Assembly (NCBI GenBank): GCA_015183035.1
Contig: JACZZP010000015.1
Span: 2,170,001-2,234,000 of the forward strand
Source of the DNA: Meloidogyne chitwoodi
Lineage: Eukaryota > Nematoda > Chromadorea > Rhabditida > Meloidogynidae
Direction of reading: 5' to 3'
Length of the DNA stretch: 64,000 bases
Translations under genes and position numbers: made by a program
Notes under the pieces: model-generated
Seen by the model: only the letters and a program-made list of their open reading frames with translations
Told to the model about the DNA's origin: nothing
Database searches by the model: none
In this document: piece by piece, positions 49,901 to 60,815 of the stretch
Layout: each line of letters opens with the position of its first letter
How positions within the stretch are numbered: the first letter of the stretch is position 1

Positions 49901-51793
49901 GAAAAAATCCAAAAAAGGTATCCAATAAATATAAATTTCTAAATTAATAAGGCTATTGATTAATTTTAAATTATTTTTATATTGCATCTTTTTGCGCATT
50001 TTGTTGCACTTTTAAATAATTTTGCTTGCTCCTCTTATTTATAACTATAGAGGCAACGACGTTTCCATCGCTATACTATCGCGTCAATTCATGAAATAGG
50101 AGAGATAGGCAAGACTCGCTTAGAAAGCTGGGTTTAACACAAAATTAGCCCGGGCATAAAAATTAATTAAGTGTGCCAAAGGCTACAAATACTATGTCTT
50201 TCAGGAAAAGCTGGCTATATTAAAATGTGTAAAAAGAATTTTAAATTTTTGGCCAAAAGCAATAGAAGGGGAGATGAAAGATATTTAAATGCAAGATAAG
50301 AAAAATAAAATATCAGAATATAAAATTAATAGAATTAAATGAACAAATATGAATAAAAAAATAAATAATTAAAATTCTATAAATCTATTTAACGTTCCAG
50401 AAATCTTGAAAATTCTAAATTTAAACAATCATGTATAATTTCGCACTAACTTTTTACTTTTGCCAATAAATTTTTTTAAAAATCTCTTTCCCTTTTTTCA
50501 TCAACAAAGTCCTTTAATGCCTTCCTCTTTCTCCTATTCATAATATTTGCGCGACTAAAACAAATTGGCATCTAAACTAACATTTAGGGAATAGTATCAT
50601 GTCACACATATTACTAGGCCATTTACCAAAATGCTTAGATGACACAGACAACCATGGAAACCATATAATCACCAAAATATGTATTTATAAGATTGTGCAC
50701 GAGCCAATCCCTTACTATATTTTGTGTGGAAAATGTTTTCTAAATTAAATGTTTAAAAAAATATTTACGAAAATGTACTAAAAATAAACGAAATATAAAT
50801 GAAGATTAATACATGAAACGAAATTAAGAAATACCTCAAGAGAAAATGAAAGTTAAATAATTTTGCACCATTTTTCATTAATTTTGTACTTTTGAAAATG
50901 TTTAAAATTTATTAAGCAAAAATATCCCCTGGGCAACCAACTTTCATCCGTCATAGAGCACCAACTTTTTAGACTTAAATTTAATTTGACACTTTCTTTC
51001 AAAAAATACATACAGTTAGATTTGGAGCTAAATAATTATTTGCAATTTTTAGGGATGCTATGCGGTAGCAATCAATTTTAAAGGTAATTGAGTTTAGATA
51101 GCAAAAGTGGTTTAGCACGCTCTAGAGGAAATAAACGAACGAGCTTTTGGGAGAAAAATGTAAATAGTAATAGAATATATTTTGCTTGGAATAACCCTCA
51201 AAAATTTTTGGAGACAACATACATATTCTTACAGTAATAAAATAAAACGATGAATTTTTATAAGCGAAAATGTATAAAAATATATAATTTTAGCTAAGCT
51301 TAAAACCTTTAATTATTCTCAATATGCATTTCTTAGCAATTCACTTAATATATAATTGACAGATCAGATCTTTCTAACAATCCTCTCTCAACAACAAAAA
51401 AAAAGCAAACGTAAAAAATATGGGAAACGAGAAAAAACTGAAAATTCCCCGAATATACTTAAGTAAAAAATTGTATTAAAAATAAAGAGTTGTTAAAAAT
51501 CTAAAAAAAAGTCACCTACCAACTAGTGTCAAGAGCATCGGTCTTCCCCATTTTGCCAATTCTCGGCAGTGGATCCGGCGTTCAGCAAAACATCGACCAT
51601 CACAACGCGCGATTGTTTCGTTAATAGTTTTTGTGGTTGTTTTTGTTGTCTTCAAGGCTTGTGAGGTTGGTGATTGAGGAGGAAGCATTTGAGTTTTGTT
51701 TAATGTTGTCGTTGTTTCAATTGAAAGTGTACAATTTTTCTGTGAAGTTTCTTTGGTTTTTGAGTCATACTCGGTATTTTGAGTACTATACAT
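40963..51793 (-). CDS. mbr-1: MBR-1/E93/LCOR-type transcription regulator with two Pipsqueak HTH domains
   Basis: Orthologue of C. elegans MBR-1 (Mblk-1/Eip93F/LCOR family), a nuclear regulator. Fourteen minus-strand exons: 51793-51520, 47406-47338, 44010-43919, 43760-43692, 43495-43249, 43123-42758, 42696-42576, 42433-42232, 42173-41983, 41914-41640, 41578-41365, 41311-41262, 41209-41145, 41091-40963; 787 aa. The N terminus is Thr-rich, then a Cys-containing segment is split over three distant exons (RCDGRCFAERRIHCREL, ENVFQRALGPLQWRKYC, CDWCLNARTAATGYD). A CtBP-binding motif PLDLS lies near residue 368. HTH-psq 1 (KKYSQADLDAAV, RLGTRRASVVYGIPRSTLRN) is at about 466-512 and HTH-psq 2 (RKYNKDALDKAV, MSVHRAGSHFGVPHSTLEYK) at about 702-755. 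Exons 5 and 6 encode duplicated sequence (WNSQL-ALSFINS). Introns 1 (4.1 kb) and 2 (3.3 kb) make most of the gene's length; phases agree throughout. Confidence 0.93.
42758..43495 (-). repeat. Duplicated exon pair in the MBR-1-like gene
   Basis: Exon 5 (43495-43249) and exon 6 (43123-42758) both encode WNSQL(L/F)ALSFINS, then QQNG, NFPSTLPF, a (I/V)SGCEQQ segment and FLPSVSS or LFPSVSS. Exon 6 opens with an additional truncated copy (WNSQLFAHCFKNS). DNA identity is also visible (for example GCTCACAACCAGA on the plus strand in both). The protein thus has two full and one partial tandem copies, indicating a fairly recent internal duplication. Confidence 0.85.
44011..47337 (-). other. Intron 2 of the MBR-1-like gene
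   Basis: A 3.3-kb A+T-rich intron. I see no other gene in it; the 98-codon minus frame at 45181-45477 and the 75-codon plus frame at 46566-46793 have no recognisable features. It may hold enhancers or an alternative first exon. Confidence 0.55.
47407..51519 (-). other. Intron 1 of the MBR-1-like gene
   Basis: A 4.1-kb intron between the Cys-rich N-terminal exon and its continuation. It contains a somewhat G+C-richer patch at 50050-50160 that could be regulatory. No nested gene is supportable. Confidence 0.55.
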
Positions 51794-53072
51794 TTGAGTT
51801 GAAAATGAAATGAATGAGAAGTGTGTTGTTGTATATCCTGGAGTTAATAAAATTTAAAAAAAAATGGATGAACAATCCAATTAAATTTTAATTATATTAT
51901 TTTAAGAAAATTGTCCATTAAAAAAATTAAGAATATTTACTTGAACTAATAATATTTATTCCCACTTATATTAAAAAAAAAAGATAAAAATTACAATATA
52001 CAAAACTTAAAAATTAGAATTTTGTTGGTCGGCCCATTAACGAGTTTTTAGTTAAAATCGTCAATTGTTATCATCGCGCAGATAGTGAAGTTAGGAATGA
52101 AAAATAGAGGCATAGAAATGGAACCAACCTCTAATGACGGAAGGACCAACTAACAAATGAGGGCCCAACCAACGGGCGGCCCTGACGAATAAGAGGTGTA
52201 AAGAAAAAGTAGAGAGGGCCAAGAGGCAGCCGCCGAAGCAACCAACAACGGCAAAGAGGTGCCGTTGGGAGAGTTAAATGGACCACCAGCCTAACTGGCA
52301 TCGAAAGTGAGAGGAGTAAATAAGACAAATTGAGGGGCGAGGAAAGTGTATGTAACAAATGTGAGACAAATGCTTAGGAGAAAGAGTTGAGAAGAAAAGG
52401 CTAAGGCCCAGTCAAGAAAAAGGAACCCCCAACCATGTATTAGGGAGCGCCCACAAACAAGTGCAGCGACGGCATTTTGTTGTAATAATAAGTTTTGTCC
52501 TTATTTTACCAAAGCATAGGTCTATCTTCGTCTATTCTGAAGGTATCGAGAAAGCGAATGAGTTTTGGCAAAGGCATGTGGGGAAGGATAAGTAGGGCTT
52601 CAGTCCAATAACTCCTCCTCATGCACTTTTCATTCCAGTTAATTCACATTTACGTTTTGAGGTGCATACACACAAAGCATCCCCTAATAAACATTGAAGT
52701 TGTCTAGTACTATAATATGGTGCATTGGGATAAAAGCTTTTGGAACCTTTTGCTTTATAAGCTCAATCGTAATAAAGTTTTAAATTAAAATCAAAAGGTT
52801 TAAATTACCATTAATAAGTCAAAAATATGAAAAATATACACTGATGTAAGGAAAATAAAAAATTAAATGTCTATATTAAAGGTTGTGTCTTGTACAATTA
52901 AAAAGCGCCTAAATTGATCATTTTTTTATGTTGATAGGTGTACGCAATCTCCTTATATTTTGCACAGAATCCATGAGAAGTAAATGTAAAACCGAGCACA
53001 AAACGATGATAACTAAGACGAAAAAAGTAGTGGAAGTTTCTCTTAATTCCCGCCCCAATTACACAAAATTTC
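51794..53072. other. Upstream region of the MBR-1-like gene, with G+C-rich patch
   Basis: The 1.3 kb between the MBR-1-like start and the 3' end of the PTP-like gene. Bases 52090-52660 are distinctly less A+T rich and purine-rich on the plus strand, and contain an inverted repeat CAACGGC/GCCGTTG (52247-52267). This is a candidate promoter or 5' UTR for the minus-strand MBR-1-like gene. No coding exon is recognisable. Confidence 0.45.
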
Positions 53073-55240
53073 TTACCAAGAAATAACAAACGGCTGCAAC
53101 CAATGTAGTACTGTACGATAGGCAAACAACCACTGAATTGAGTTAGCAACAGCATGACGCCGTTGAAGGCGTAAGAATACACCTGCCGTTAACATTGGAT
53201 GATCGACAGAAACAGTACCACGAACAAGTTGCATTAAAAATATCTTTAAATAAGTTTAGAAAAAATAAGGTAAATTAAATAAAACCTCAATGAGAGCTAA
53301 AGTCCCAGATTTACCGCATCCATCATTGCACATCAAAACTGTTGGTCTCTTAGAGTTGCGAGACCTGAAGATTAAATAAAATATTTTACATTAAAATATT
53401 AACCGTAAAAGTAAACGAAAAGGCCAGTGAAAATCGGTGTAGTTCTGCCAGTTCCATTGCCAAAGTTGTATCCGTAGTTTTGCAGATACTATTTACAATT
53501 AGTTTTTAATTTGTTCAGTATTTTGGCTTAAAATAGAATATATAACATACCATTTTCTACTTGAGAAGATGATGATTCATGCGGTAAGTTATGTTGTTCA
53601 ATCGTAGTCATCCAAACATCCAAATAAAAAACAGTGAAGAGAGGATCAATAGCCATGTCAATACCAACATTTCGCAAATGGATACAACCAAAGTTAAGTT
53701 CATCATCTTCAAGTCTGATGAAAAAAATACTATTTAAAAATAATTTATAGGAAAACCTTGGCCAAAAGAATGGACAATGTGTGAAAGAAAGTTGTTCAAG
53801 AAATGTAACATCCGCACCGTTGGGAAGTCCGTTATATTCCAATACTGGATCGATAGTTGCTTCCGATAACATAAAAATGAACTCGCTACGCTCTTCCCAA
53901 ACCTGAAAAAAACAAAGATAAAGATAATTTTTAAGTATTCTCGAAGAAAGATGAAGACAATAAATGTTCTCAAAAATCTCGAATACTTTATTAGCTTAAA
54001 AATCAAACCATTCTCCAAAAGTCGCTAATCATGTGTTTCCGTGGAACTTGAGCAAGAATAAATGTATTAAGAAGAGGACCACCCATAACACGACTAGCAT
54101 TGAGTAAAACATTTTGGCTCGTAGATAAAGAATAAGTCTGGCCAGTGGATAATTCATCAGTAGATAATTCAACCTTATCGAAAAAACCTTCCAGCACATC
54201 GAATTCGGCGTAAAAATGCTAAATTTTATTTTTTAATTTTTAAATAAAATTTAGAAACAGATAAATCAGTTCGCGGGCGTCCTGGTTCAATAAGCACTGA
54301 CCAGGCAACTTTTTGTGTAATTGTAGAAGCTAAATTTTGAATACGCGCTAATATTGCACCAGAAATGTCACTACGTTTACGAAAACAACCCATCAGATGA
54401 TCATCACGCATGTTCTGAAAGAAATGTTACAAAACGAAGAATACGAGTATATGTATTCTCTTTAATGCATAAATCAACAAACTCACGGCTACAAGTAGTT
54501 CATCCACATCAGCTTTGAGTTCTATTTCTAGAAGTGGTGTTTTACTCATAAACTCTATCGATCGCGAAACGGTTAGCTTAAATGGCATAAAAGAACGTGT
54601 TGTATTTTTTGTTTGTTTGTTGATTTTCCCCTGCTGTTCTGTATAAATTGATACCCATTCAGCCATTTTCTGTCTGTAAAATAATGAGAAAATTTTAGTA
54701 AACATCTTATTGGCACACCCATATTTGCGACGAATTTCCATAGCCCAAGGGTCGGCTCCTCGAAGAAGCCGCTTCGTTTGTTCACAAAGCATATGTCCAC
54801 TTAATTCCATTTTTGTATGTTCATCAAAGAAGGCGACCAAAACTCTCGCAAAACGCTGAAACAAGTAAAAAATAAATACTAGTTACTTTTTTATTGTTAT
54901 TCTTTAAATAAAATATAAAACTAAAAACCTGAGCAATAAAAGTAAGACGTTCCTCATTGTCGTATTGTGTCTAAAGAAAAAAATACATAACCACCATTTT
55001 GTGCCCGACCATTATGAAATCACAATTTGCAAATGTGGATCTTTATTGGACAAATGTCTTAAATGCAATGACCAAATATAGAAAGGAACTAAGGCTTATA
55101 ATGGTCAAAAACAGAAAAATTTTGAAAGTTAAAATAAAGATCACCAATCGTGCATTTATTGCATGTTCATTCCGCCATCGCCAAAACTTGCTCACACAGG
55201 ACTCAGCAACATGTTCTTCTGTATTGTTATTTTCAATCAT
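53073..55240 (-). CDS. Divergent protein tyrosine phosphatase-like protein (probable pseudophosphatase)
   Basis: PTP-fold protein, probably catalytically inactive. Ten minus-strand exons (55240-55145, 54970-54929, 54855-54487, 54414-54259, 54218-54009, 53902-53757, 53714-53551, 53488-53404, 53364-53286, 53243-53073) give 505 aa with no signal peptide or membrane span. The N-terminal about 240 residues are unfamiliar and helical-looking. PTP landmarks follow: LLNASRVMGG (usual YINAS.V.G), then SDFWRMVWEERSEFIFML (usual DFWRMVWE...IVML), NFGCIHL, and the C-terminal helices (FLRLQRRHAVANSIQWLFAY). The signature loop is CNDGCGKSG, where the invariant Arg of CX5R is Lys and the preceding His is Met. 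The WPD loop is not recognisable (TDFHWPF in its place). It could serve as a phosphotyrosine-binding adaptor, as proposed for other nematode PTP-like pseudoenzymes. Divergently arranged with NAC-beta. Confidence 0.82.
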
Positions 55241-55270
55241 AATTTCCCAAGTAAAAATAATTCTGAAAAA
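55241..55270 (-). promoter_or_regulatory. Probable trans-splice acceptor for the PTP-like gene
   Basis: On the minus strand a TTTTTCAG acceptor ends at 55263, about 22 bases before the ATG, with no upstream coding exon. This arrangement is typical of spliced-leader addition in nematodes. It could instead be an ordinary acceptor for an upstream 5' UTR exon. Confidence 0.4.
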
Positions 55271-55794
55271 GATAATATCAAGTATAATTTAATAAAAGCG
55301 AATTATTTATGATTGGGAAAAGGTAAAGTAAGCAGATCAGTCAAATAAAATAAAAATTGAGTAAAATTGTACTAATAAAGAAAAAAAGTTTTTTGTAAGA
55401 GATCACTTAATTTGGACGGTTAATAAAAAGAATTCCGTTCAATAAAAATTCTTAAAATCCTTTCAAAATGTTTTTTGGGACATGTCCGTTTTGTCGCGAC
55501 CATTTCTGGGGCTAGTTAATGTTGTATTTATTCATCGAACCTGTATACTTCTTATATGGCGGCTTCGCTTAGCCGCGTCAGATCGGGCTGTCTCTCTAGA
55601 GTATTTTGTACTACTCACAAAATTTTGTATTATTCCTGAATCGAGCTATCGTTTGTCCTTTTTAGTATGCTGTGGAAGATTTTCTCTAAAAATATTCTTA
55701 TATAATCATTTGTTAGAAATTTGTCAACTCGTATTTTTATACCCTTCTCTAGTTCTTTTAGCTTTTTGAATACATATATTGAAATTAGATAAAA
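55241..55794. promoter_or_regulatory. Divergent promoter region
   Basis: The 554 bp between the PTP-like gene (minus) and NAC-beta (plus). The middle (55480-55660) is less A+T rich and contains a GCGGC/GCCGC hairpin (about 55561-55577) and pyrimidine-rich tracts before the NAC-beta start (CCCTTCTCTAGTTCTTTTAG), which could act as its trans-splice acceptor. No TATA box is evident. Confidence 0.45.
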
Positions 55795-56821
55795 ATGAAT
55801 CCTGAAAAAATTAAGAAGCTTCAACAGAATGCTGAACATGTGCGCACCGGTGGCAAGGTTTTTTATTTTTTATAAAAGTCAAATAAAAGCATCTATTTAT
55901 CGTTGAAAATATTAAAAAAATTATTTTAAATTTATCATATTTAAGGGAACTGCCCGACGGAAGAAGAAGGTTGTACATAAAACGACAGCCTTGGATGACA
56001 AAAAGCTACAGAGCAACCTTAAGAAACTTTCTGTAACAAACATTCCTGGCATCGAAGAAGTTAATATGATCAAGGAGGATGGTACTGTTATCCATTTCAA
56101 TAACCCGAAGGTCCAAGCTTCAGTTCCAGCAAAGTATTATTTTAACGATAATCTATGATCTACATTTTATTTTATAGTACGTTCTCTATCACTGGGACTG
56201 CTGAGAATAAGCGTTCGCTTTACTTAATTTCCCAATAAAAAATTGTCTTCAGGTATAACTGATATGCTGCCTGGTATCTTAAATCAACTTGGGGCAGAAT
56301 CGCTTGCACATTTGAAGGTTTAATTTTTTGAATGATTCACTAGATTTATACTTTTAAGAAATTGGCCAACAACGTGACAACTCAATACAAGCCATCAGAT
56401 GATGATGTTCCAGGTTATATTTTATAAAAATAATGGAGATTAGGGCGGTGAAGATATCTCAAAAGACATTAAAGCCAGTTTGCTATTAGGTTCTTGTTAG
56501 TTTAGTGGTTAGCGTTTTAGAATTTTGTGCATCACAATAGCGTGTCTTTCTATCTGGTCTTGTTCTATGACTCGATCATTTTCATGGCACGCAAAATTAC
56601 GAGGCCGGGTTTTTCGCTAGCACTTGTCTAAAATTTTGACAAGAGTTTGATGGTAATTCCTGATACATTACATTTGACCTTTTATTGTTAAGCTATCTAT
56701 TATAATGTTAATATTGTCTAAACTTTTTTTTCAAGATTTGGTTGGTGATTTCGAAGAGGCGTCAAAGAATGAGACTAAAGAAGTTCAACCGCATCAGCAG
56801 CACATAGAGGGCGAATCATAA
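55795..56821 (+). CDS. icd-1: Nascent polypeptide-associated complex subunit beta (BTF3)
   Basis: NAC-beta/BTF3, the ribosome-associated subunit that with NAC-alpha binds emerging nascent chains and limits mistargeting to the ER. Six exons (55795-55857, 55946-56133, 56178-56212, 56253-56317, 56359-56413, 56736-56821) give 163 aa, matching the family's usual length. The N-terminal ribosome-binding signature is [18 protein letters not shown]. The NAC domain follows ([19 protein letters not shown], then [32 protein letters not shown]). The tail is acidic and Gln/His-containing. The exon of only 35 bp restores ANTFSITG exactly, which supports the model. Expected to be strongly and constitutively expressed. 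The last intron (322 bp) is much longer than the others and carries a tRNA-like A-box sequence. Confidence 0.96.
56489..56580 (+). other. tRNA-like A-box sequence in the NAC-beta intron
   Basis: TTAGTTTAGTGGTTAGCG closely resembles the D-arm/A-box of eukaryotic tRNA-Asp or tRNA-Glu. No good B box or T arm follows at the right spacing (the nearest is GACTCGATC), and no cloverleaf can be drawn. It is probably a truncated tRNA-derived SINE or pseudogene. Confidence 0.25.
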
Positions 56822-57482
56822 ATGCTGTCTACATTAGCTATTCCGCCCGTTGTTTTGACATTTTGTTGGAAATTATTTGGTTTATTATTTTTATCGACAA
56901 ATTCTACGCCACATACCGTCTGATTCCATAGCTCAATCAGATCTTATAATTGTCGAATAATTTTTTGAATAAAATTCAGATTATTTTTTCATTAGTCTAA
57001 TTAAGTTTGAGAATTAAATTCAACAATAGGTCAATGCAAGCAGAGACATCTCATCTTATTGATATAGAAATGGTATAAAGGAGCCTAGTTATTAAATTTG
57101 TTTAAAAATATGTGATGACGTAAATTGTTCAAAGTTGAGTGGTTGTAAGTTAATCTACAACCCCACAACATTATCTACAAAAGTATTTTTCTATCAGACA
57201 AAAAACCAGAAAAGTTTATCGAAAAATTCAATATCAAAGTTATTTGGAATCGATTCAGTATCTTTGTTTACACACTTGTCCAAATAGAAAAATAATATTT
57301 CAAAAGTTTCTTAATTTGGTTGTAACAGTTTGAATTTATAAGAAGTTTATTCCATTATGTAAAATTGAAAAACTTAAGTAAACTAAGAATTAGTTAGGAA
57401 AACGTTAACATGTTACAACCTAATACAAAAAAAATAAGTTTATACGTAAGATATCCGGTCATAAATTGTAATCCAAAATCTC
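56822..57482. other. Convergent intergenic spacer
   Basis: The 661 bp between the convergent NAC-beta and unrecognised genes. AATAAA-type signals occur for NAC-beta (near 56968). The 71-codon plus frame at 57410 overlaps the antisense of the neighbouring gene's last exon and is not supported. Confidence 0.5.
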
Positions 57483-60400
57483 TCAATCTTCAATCCTGTC
57501 GACATGCCATGGAATGTTATATCTTGGGCCGCTTACGCTTCTCGCAATCCAAACAGTCAATTGCTGATCCGCACACGTTTCATCAAACAATCCCTTGCTG
57601 TCAACCACCTAAACATGGCATTTAAATAATGGATAAATGAAATCAAAAATTTACCTTTGCAACAAAATCAGTTTTAACTATTGGCTCAAATGTTGACATC
57701 CTAGGAAACCACCGTCGTGGAACGTAGGCATTAAGTTTTATCTGAATGTTTTAAAAACAATTTTTAAGAATTAAAATTTCGTTATTTCATAATATTTAGG
57801 GTTAAATACCTTAACCGTATTTCCGATCGCAACAGTTTCAAATGGGGAAACCTGCTCCACCTCAAAGTCTGTAGGGTTGATCTTACCATCATTGACACGA
57901 CTTAAATGTTTTTATTATCAAAATATTAATGTGTAATTAATTAATTACGCGCTGAACTTCACCCAGCTACCAATGGATAGATTGCCACACGTAGACGCAG
58001 GAACGGAAATCTCACCATCCGAAAATTCAGGCGAATAACTAAGCGAAAGGTAAATATATTAAAATAATAAACATCTCTAACACAAAAAAGAACAAACATT
58101 ATGAACTTCCTATCTCGATTGTTGCTTGATGACTTCGCTACGACGACGCCGCTCAAGTTCTTCTTCTCGATTCCGCCAGGTCGATGGTTGCACTTCTGCA
58201 AAAAAGTTTTATCTTGTTGTGAAGAGATGGGTGAAGATCGTCGTCCAATTCCGCCAATATTCTGAGTCCTCTAAAAAAAGATTTTCCATAAAAAATGTTT
58301 CGAAAATAAAATACAGAAGATGGAGCAGGTGAAGTGCGTGGCCGGTTACGTGCACCGCTCTTGCTTTCACCAAATGACTCTCTAGTAGTAGTAATTGTCT
58401 GTGGTGGTGCCAAATTATTCTCCTTAGATTCATCACTAGTCTTTTTTGAACTAAAATCAGAGTTTAAAGTAATTTCTAATTAAACTAAATAAATTAGCAT
58501 TTATACCTGTTCATGTTCCCAGTAAAAGATAAAGGCGGATTCACAGGCATAAAATTATTATGACGTGAACGCCCAAATCCGCCATCCCTTTTATTTTCCT
58601 GCTTTTCTACATGCAATGTATCACCAAAATCGTTTTTATTTTTCGATGTTGGTGTTGAAAACATATTCATACTTGCAGAACGTAAAGAATGAGAAAAACC
58701 ACCGGATGTCGAAAGAGGTGGTGCACGTTCTTCTAGGAGTAAAAATGATAAAATTTAGAAGGGACAATCTAATAAGAGGACAGAAAGATCACTTTGTATA
58801 AATAATAGAAACAATGTTTACTTTTTCCTTGCCCCTATTTATTGTACTAACTACTATAAAATAAAATAGATTAAATTATAAAAATGAATACAAAATATAA
58901 TAATAGAACCTGTTTCCTGATCTCCTACATCGCTTTCCCTAACTTCAACACCTTCCTCATCCACAACCCGAGAATCATCATCAGTCACCTCCTTTGCTGG
59001 TGTTTCACGAATGGGTGACTTACGCCCATCAAAATCCACAGGTAACCAGTTTTGAGACTGACCAAGTTCAACAGTGAGTCGAGGAGCAAGTAAACTGTGC
59101 GTTTGCCTTTCATTGCGTAGAGAATTAAGAAACTTTCTATTACATTGAATCACACCAAGCCACCCAGGGACGTGGAGGAAACGAGCAGCCGGGTCCTGAT
59201 CCAGATTATACAGATTATGCGCAATACGTAACTATAATTAATGTAATTTAAAACTTTTGTAGGACACAACTACTAATATTTTATAAAATGAAAATAAAAA
59301 ACTGATATACTAAACCATCTGCAAAATTTTTCTAACATAAGATTTTCACTCATCTTTATAAATTTTGAAGAAAAAGGTAACGGTAAATGTCACATAACTT
59401 TCGTTACTTATATTGTTAGGAATAGACAATAAATCTATTTCGATTAGAAAAAGACGTCAATTAACACTAGATTGTTATCTATTGTTATCATTTATATTTG
59501 ATTTATTAAAAAAGTACCTTCAATGGGTCACGTCCAATTAAGGCCATTCCTTCTGGCGTCCTTACTCTGAACGGACTGATAGCCACCCCCTGCTTAGACC
59601 AATCTGCTCTGCAAAAAATCGAAAAAATTCAAAGTATGGTCTGTCTCATCAACTCACGCTGGCATAAAACTGAACCATGTTCCAACACGAAAATCAAATC
59701 GTGGATTCAAATCTGCATTCTCATTAGACTCTTCATGGCGAAAAGTGCAAATCGAGTGAAGCCATGGTGTCCAAAACTAGGTGTAAAAATAACATTCGTT
59801 TAATTTATAAAAGAATACCATGACAATCTTAAATTTACGATGCTCCTCTTGATCTTCAACATCATTCGTGAGTCTGTCGTCCAAATTATCAGGATCGTCC
59901 GAAACATCAAAATCGCCATAACTTATCACTATTCCATTGACCAAATTCTCTATAAGACCCAAATTGGCAGCAGATTGCTAAATGTTTGAATTAAGCATAT
60001 TGTAGAAATTGAGCTAATAAGTCTGACCATTTCACCAACAGTGAACGTTCCAGTTAGAGATGTAAGCACCCATTGAACATTTAAAGTGTTCAACACCTTA
60101 GTGAAGTCAGCATTCCGATAAAGACCAAAACTAAAGTTAGTTCAAAAAAGTATAATATTTCGGAATTACAATGCAATCCACGCATGATAGAGGCAGTCCA
60201 TCCTTAGATTTGTTTGCGGTAGAAATGATGCAACACGTCCAAAGCCAGGAGCATAGGCAACAAATTGATTAAAGATCCTATCGCCAAAAAAGCAAATGGG
60301 AACGTTTACCTAAAGTTTGTAATAAATCATATTAAGTATAACAAAAAATATCCGAATATTAAATATTCATTATAAAATTACAAAATTATAATTACATAAA

Positions 60401-60788
60401 TCAAAATCTGTAATATTCCCAATATCTCATAATTATTCTAACAACACCTATTCTTATGTTAGGAATGAAAGGAATTTACAAAAAACATAAGACGGATCAA
60501 TTACTCCAATTTTTTTTTCAAGATTCCGAAAGTTTAGCAAAAATAAATAACCTCAACAACAACATCACGTTCCGGGGTCTCCCTACAGAAACGAGTTTCA
60601 TATGGAGGCGCACCTTCTAGCGGTCTGACAATACGATCACTTAAAATGTCATAGAGAAACCATTGACCAAGCTGATAGATAGCCAATCCAGTCGGGTAAT
60701 GCTTTTGCCGACAACTCTTTGGAAACCATAAAAGACCAGTGTCGCCGTTGCTTGCCTTGAAAACCAATACCACCTTTTCGGTTGTCAT
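57483..60788 (-). CDS. Unrecognised 14-exon protein, 697 aa
   Basis: I do not recognise this protein. Fourteen minus-strand exons join in frame: 60788-60552, 60309-60170, 60130-60028, 59977-59825, 59776-59658, 59608-59518, 59231-58910, 58732-58507, 58450-58315, 58270-58098, 58038-57949, 57900-57810, 57741-57655, 57608-57483. The N-terminal about 280 residues look folded and rich in aromatic beta strands (KVVLVFKASNGDTGLLWFP, LYHAWIALFF, NVQWVLTSLTGTF, TPWLHSICTFRHEE, RVGTWFSFMPAADW). Residues about 310-560 are polar and disordered (Ser, Asn, Asp, Arg; PPLSTSGGFSHS, RRSSPISSQQ). The C-terminal about 140 residues appear folded again (ISVPASTCGNLSIGSWVKF, ETVAIGNTVKIKLNAYVPRR, DQQLTVWIAR). No signal peptide or membrane span. 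The bipartite beta-rich layout recalls Tudor- or OB-like adaptor proteins, but I cannot assign a family. Confidence 0.8.
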
Positions 60789-60815
60789 ATAAAATAATTA
60801 TCGATTTCTGAAAAC
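60789..60815 (-). promoter_or_regulatory. Probable trans-splice acceptor
   Basis: On the minus strand ATGTTTTCAG ends at 60808, about 19 bases before the ATG, with no coding exon further upstream. This fits spliced-leader addition to the 697-aa gene. Confidence 0.4.

Noticed and set aside
52131..52358. 75-codon Leu/Pro-rich minus frame in the G+C-rich patch
   Set aside because: No splice context, no start context and no recognisable similarity; it likely reflects local composition.
56489..56580. Functional tRNA-Asp gene in the NAC-beta intron
   Set aside because: Only an A-box-like region is present; there is no T arm at proper spacing.
58209..58436. Minus-strand frames reading through exons 9-10 of the 697-aa gene
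   Set aside because: They overlap the gene in wrong frames; the chosen frame alone joins through GT-AG introns to all flanking exons.
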